DNA from: Chloroflexota bacterium
GTDB taxonomy: Bacteria > Chloroflexota > Anaerolineae > Caldilineales > Caldilineaceae
NCBI GenBank assembly: GCA_003577005.1
Contig: QEUW01000474.1
Location: forward strand, 1-5,524
Length of the DNA: 5,524 nucleotides
Reading direction: 5' to 3'
The position numbers were made by a program, and so were the translations under genes. The notes beneath the pieces were generated by a model that was given only the letters and a program-made list of their open reading frames with translations, was not told the origin of the DNA and did not search any database. Positions 5,314 through 5,524 of this stretch are shown here, in pieces. Numbering within the stretch: position 1 is the first letter of the stretch; each line of letters begins with the position of its first letter.

Positions 5314-5524
5314 GGATCAGGCCCAGCGCAAAGAGGATCGCCACCAACAGCGGCTGGTGGATCAAATAGATGGTCAGCGAATGGCGGCCCAGAAATTGGA
5401 GCAGGCGAGCCGGTGGTGCAGCAGGCCAATCCGGCAGCGGGACGAGGCGGCCCTGTTGGCCGTAGAAGGTGTTGCCCAGAAAGACACCCAGTAACACGAC
5501 GCCGAACCAGGGGATCAGCGGAAA
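5306..5524 (-). CDS. DUF1624/HGSNAT-like membrane acetyltransferase, C-terminal end (5' end outside window)
   Basis: The minus-strand frame is open from the window edge to the TAG at 5306-5308 and encodes the last 72 residues of a membrane protein. The motifs are those of the heparan-alpha-glucosaminide N-acetyltransferase-like family (DUF1624, related to YeiB and acyltransferase-3 proteins): PLIPWFGVVLLGVFLG (residues 2-17 of the fragment, a transmembrane helix following the conserved PWFG), then a loop, then LQFLGRHSLTIYLIHQPL and VAILFALGLI, the final membrane helix with the characteristic G-x-x-S-L-x-I-Y-L-x-H-Q. Such proteins transfer acetyl groups across the membrane to sugars; the substrate here is unknown. 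It is convergent with htpG and unrelated to it in function. The last Phe and the stop codon are contributed by the heptamer repeat, suggesting that the repeat inserted at, and reshaped, the 3' end. Confidence 0.85.
   Translation of the reverse strand, partial: FPLIPWFGVVLLGVFLGNTFYGQQGRLVPLPDWPAAPPARLLQFLGRHSLTIYLIHQPLLVAILFALGLIRF

Noticed and set aside
5252..5494. An 80-residue plus-strand frame after htpG
   Set aside because: It begins in the heptamer repeat (giving the low-complexity ILDFGFW) and then runs antisense to the clearly recognisable acetyltransferase C-terminus.

Overview
The window reads as a chromosomal segment of a free-living bacterium, most likely a member of the Chloroflexota (Caldilineae/Anaerolineae type). 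This placement is inferred from three things: the look of the proteins, especially a soluble zinc-finger anti-sigma-like protein beside an ECF-type sigma factor; a roughly 60 % G+C coding background; and a GATTTTR heptamer repeat of a kind I recall from Chloroflexota and cyanobacteria. No rRNA, tRNA or CRISPR array is visible.

Layout from left to right. Positions 1-120 hold the C-terminal end of an unrecognised protein. A compact two-gene unit follows: a DUF4160 protein (143-376) overlapped by a DUF2442 protein (357-626), a pairing often seen in accessory DNA and sometimes discussed as toxin-antitoxin-like. This unit has lower G+C (about 49 % by hand count) than its right-hand neighbours. Directly after it lies a small inverted-repeat element (about 626-703) flanked by 5-bp direct repeats, which resembles a miniature insertion element. 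Next come fdhD (714-1550), the sulfurtransferase for formate dehydrogenase maturation, and, two bases later, an ECF-like sigma factor (1553-2200) with an apparently stretched region 4 helix-turn-helix. After a 139-nt gap is a zinc-finger (H-x3-C-x2-C) protein with a C-terminal beta-rich domain (2340-3062), the probable partner or anti-sigma factor.

The 296 nt before the chosen htpG start contain a good candidate housekeeping promoter (TTGACA, 17-nt spacer, TAAGAT) and several dyads, including a perfect CACACC-A-GGTGTG palindrome just downstream of the predicted transcription start. htpG (3359-5251) encodes a full-length bacterial Hsp90. Convergent to it is the C-terminal end of a DUF1624/HGSNAT-like membrane acetyltransferase (5306-5524, minus strand, cut by the window edge). 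The 54-nt gap between them is filled by a heptamer-based hairpin whose right arm contains the acetyltransferase stop codon.

Functionally this is a mosaic rather than one pathway: a molybdo-enzyme maturation factor, a sigma/anti-sigma-like pair, a chaperone and a small accessory gene pair. The less ordinary elements are the 78-bp MITE-like insertion, the heptamer palindrome at the convergent junction, and the sigma/zinc-finger pair.
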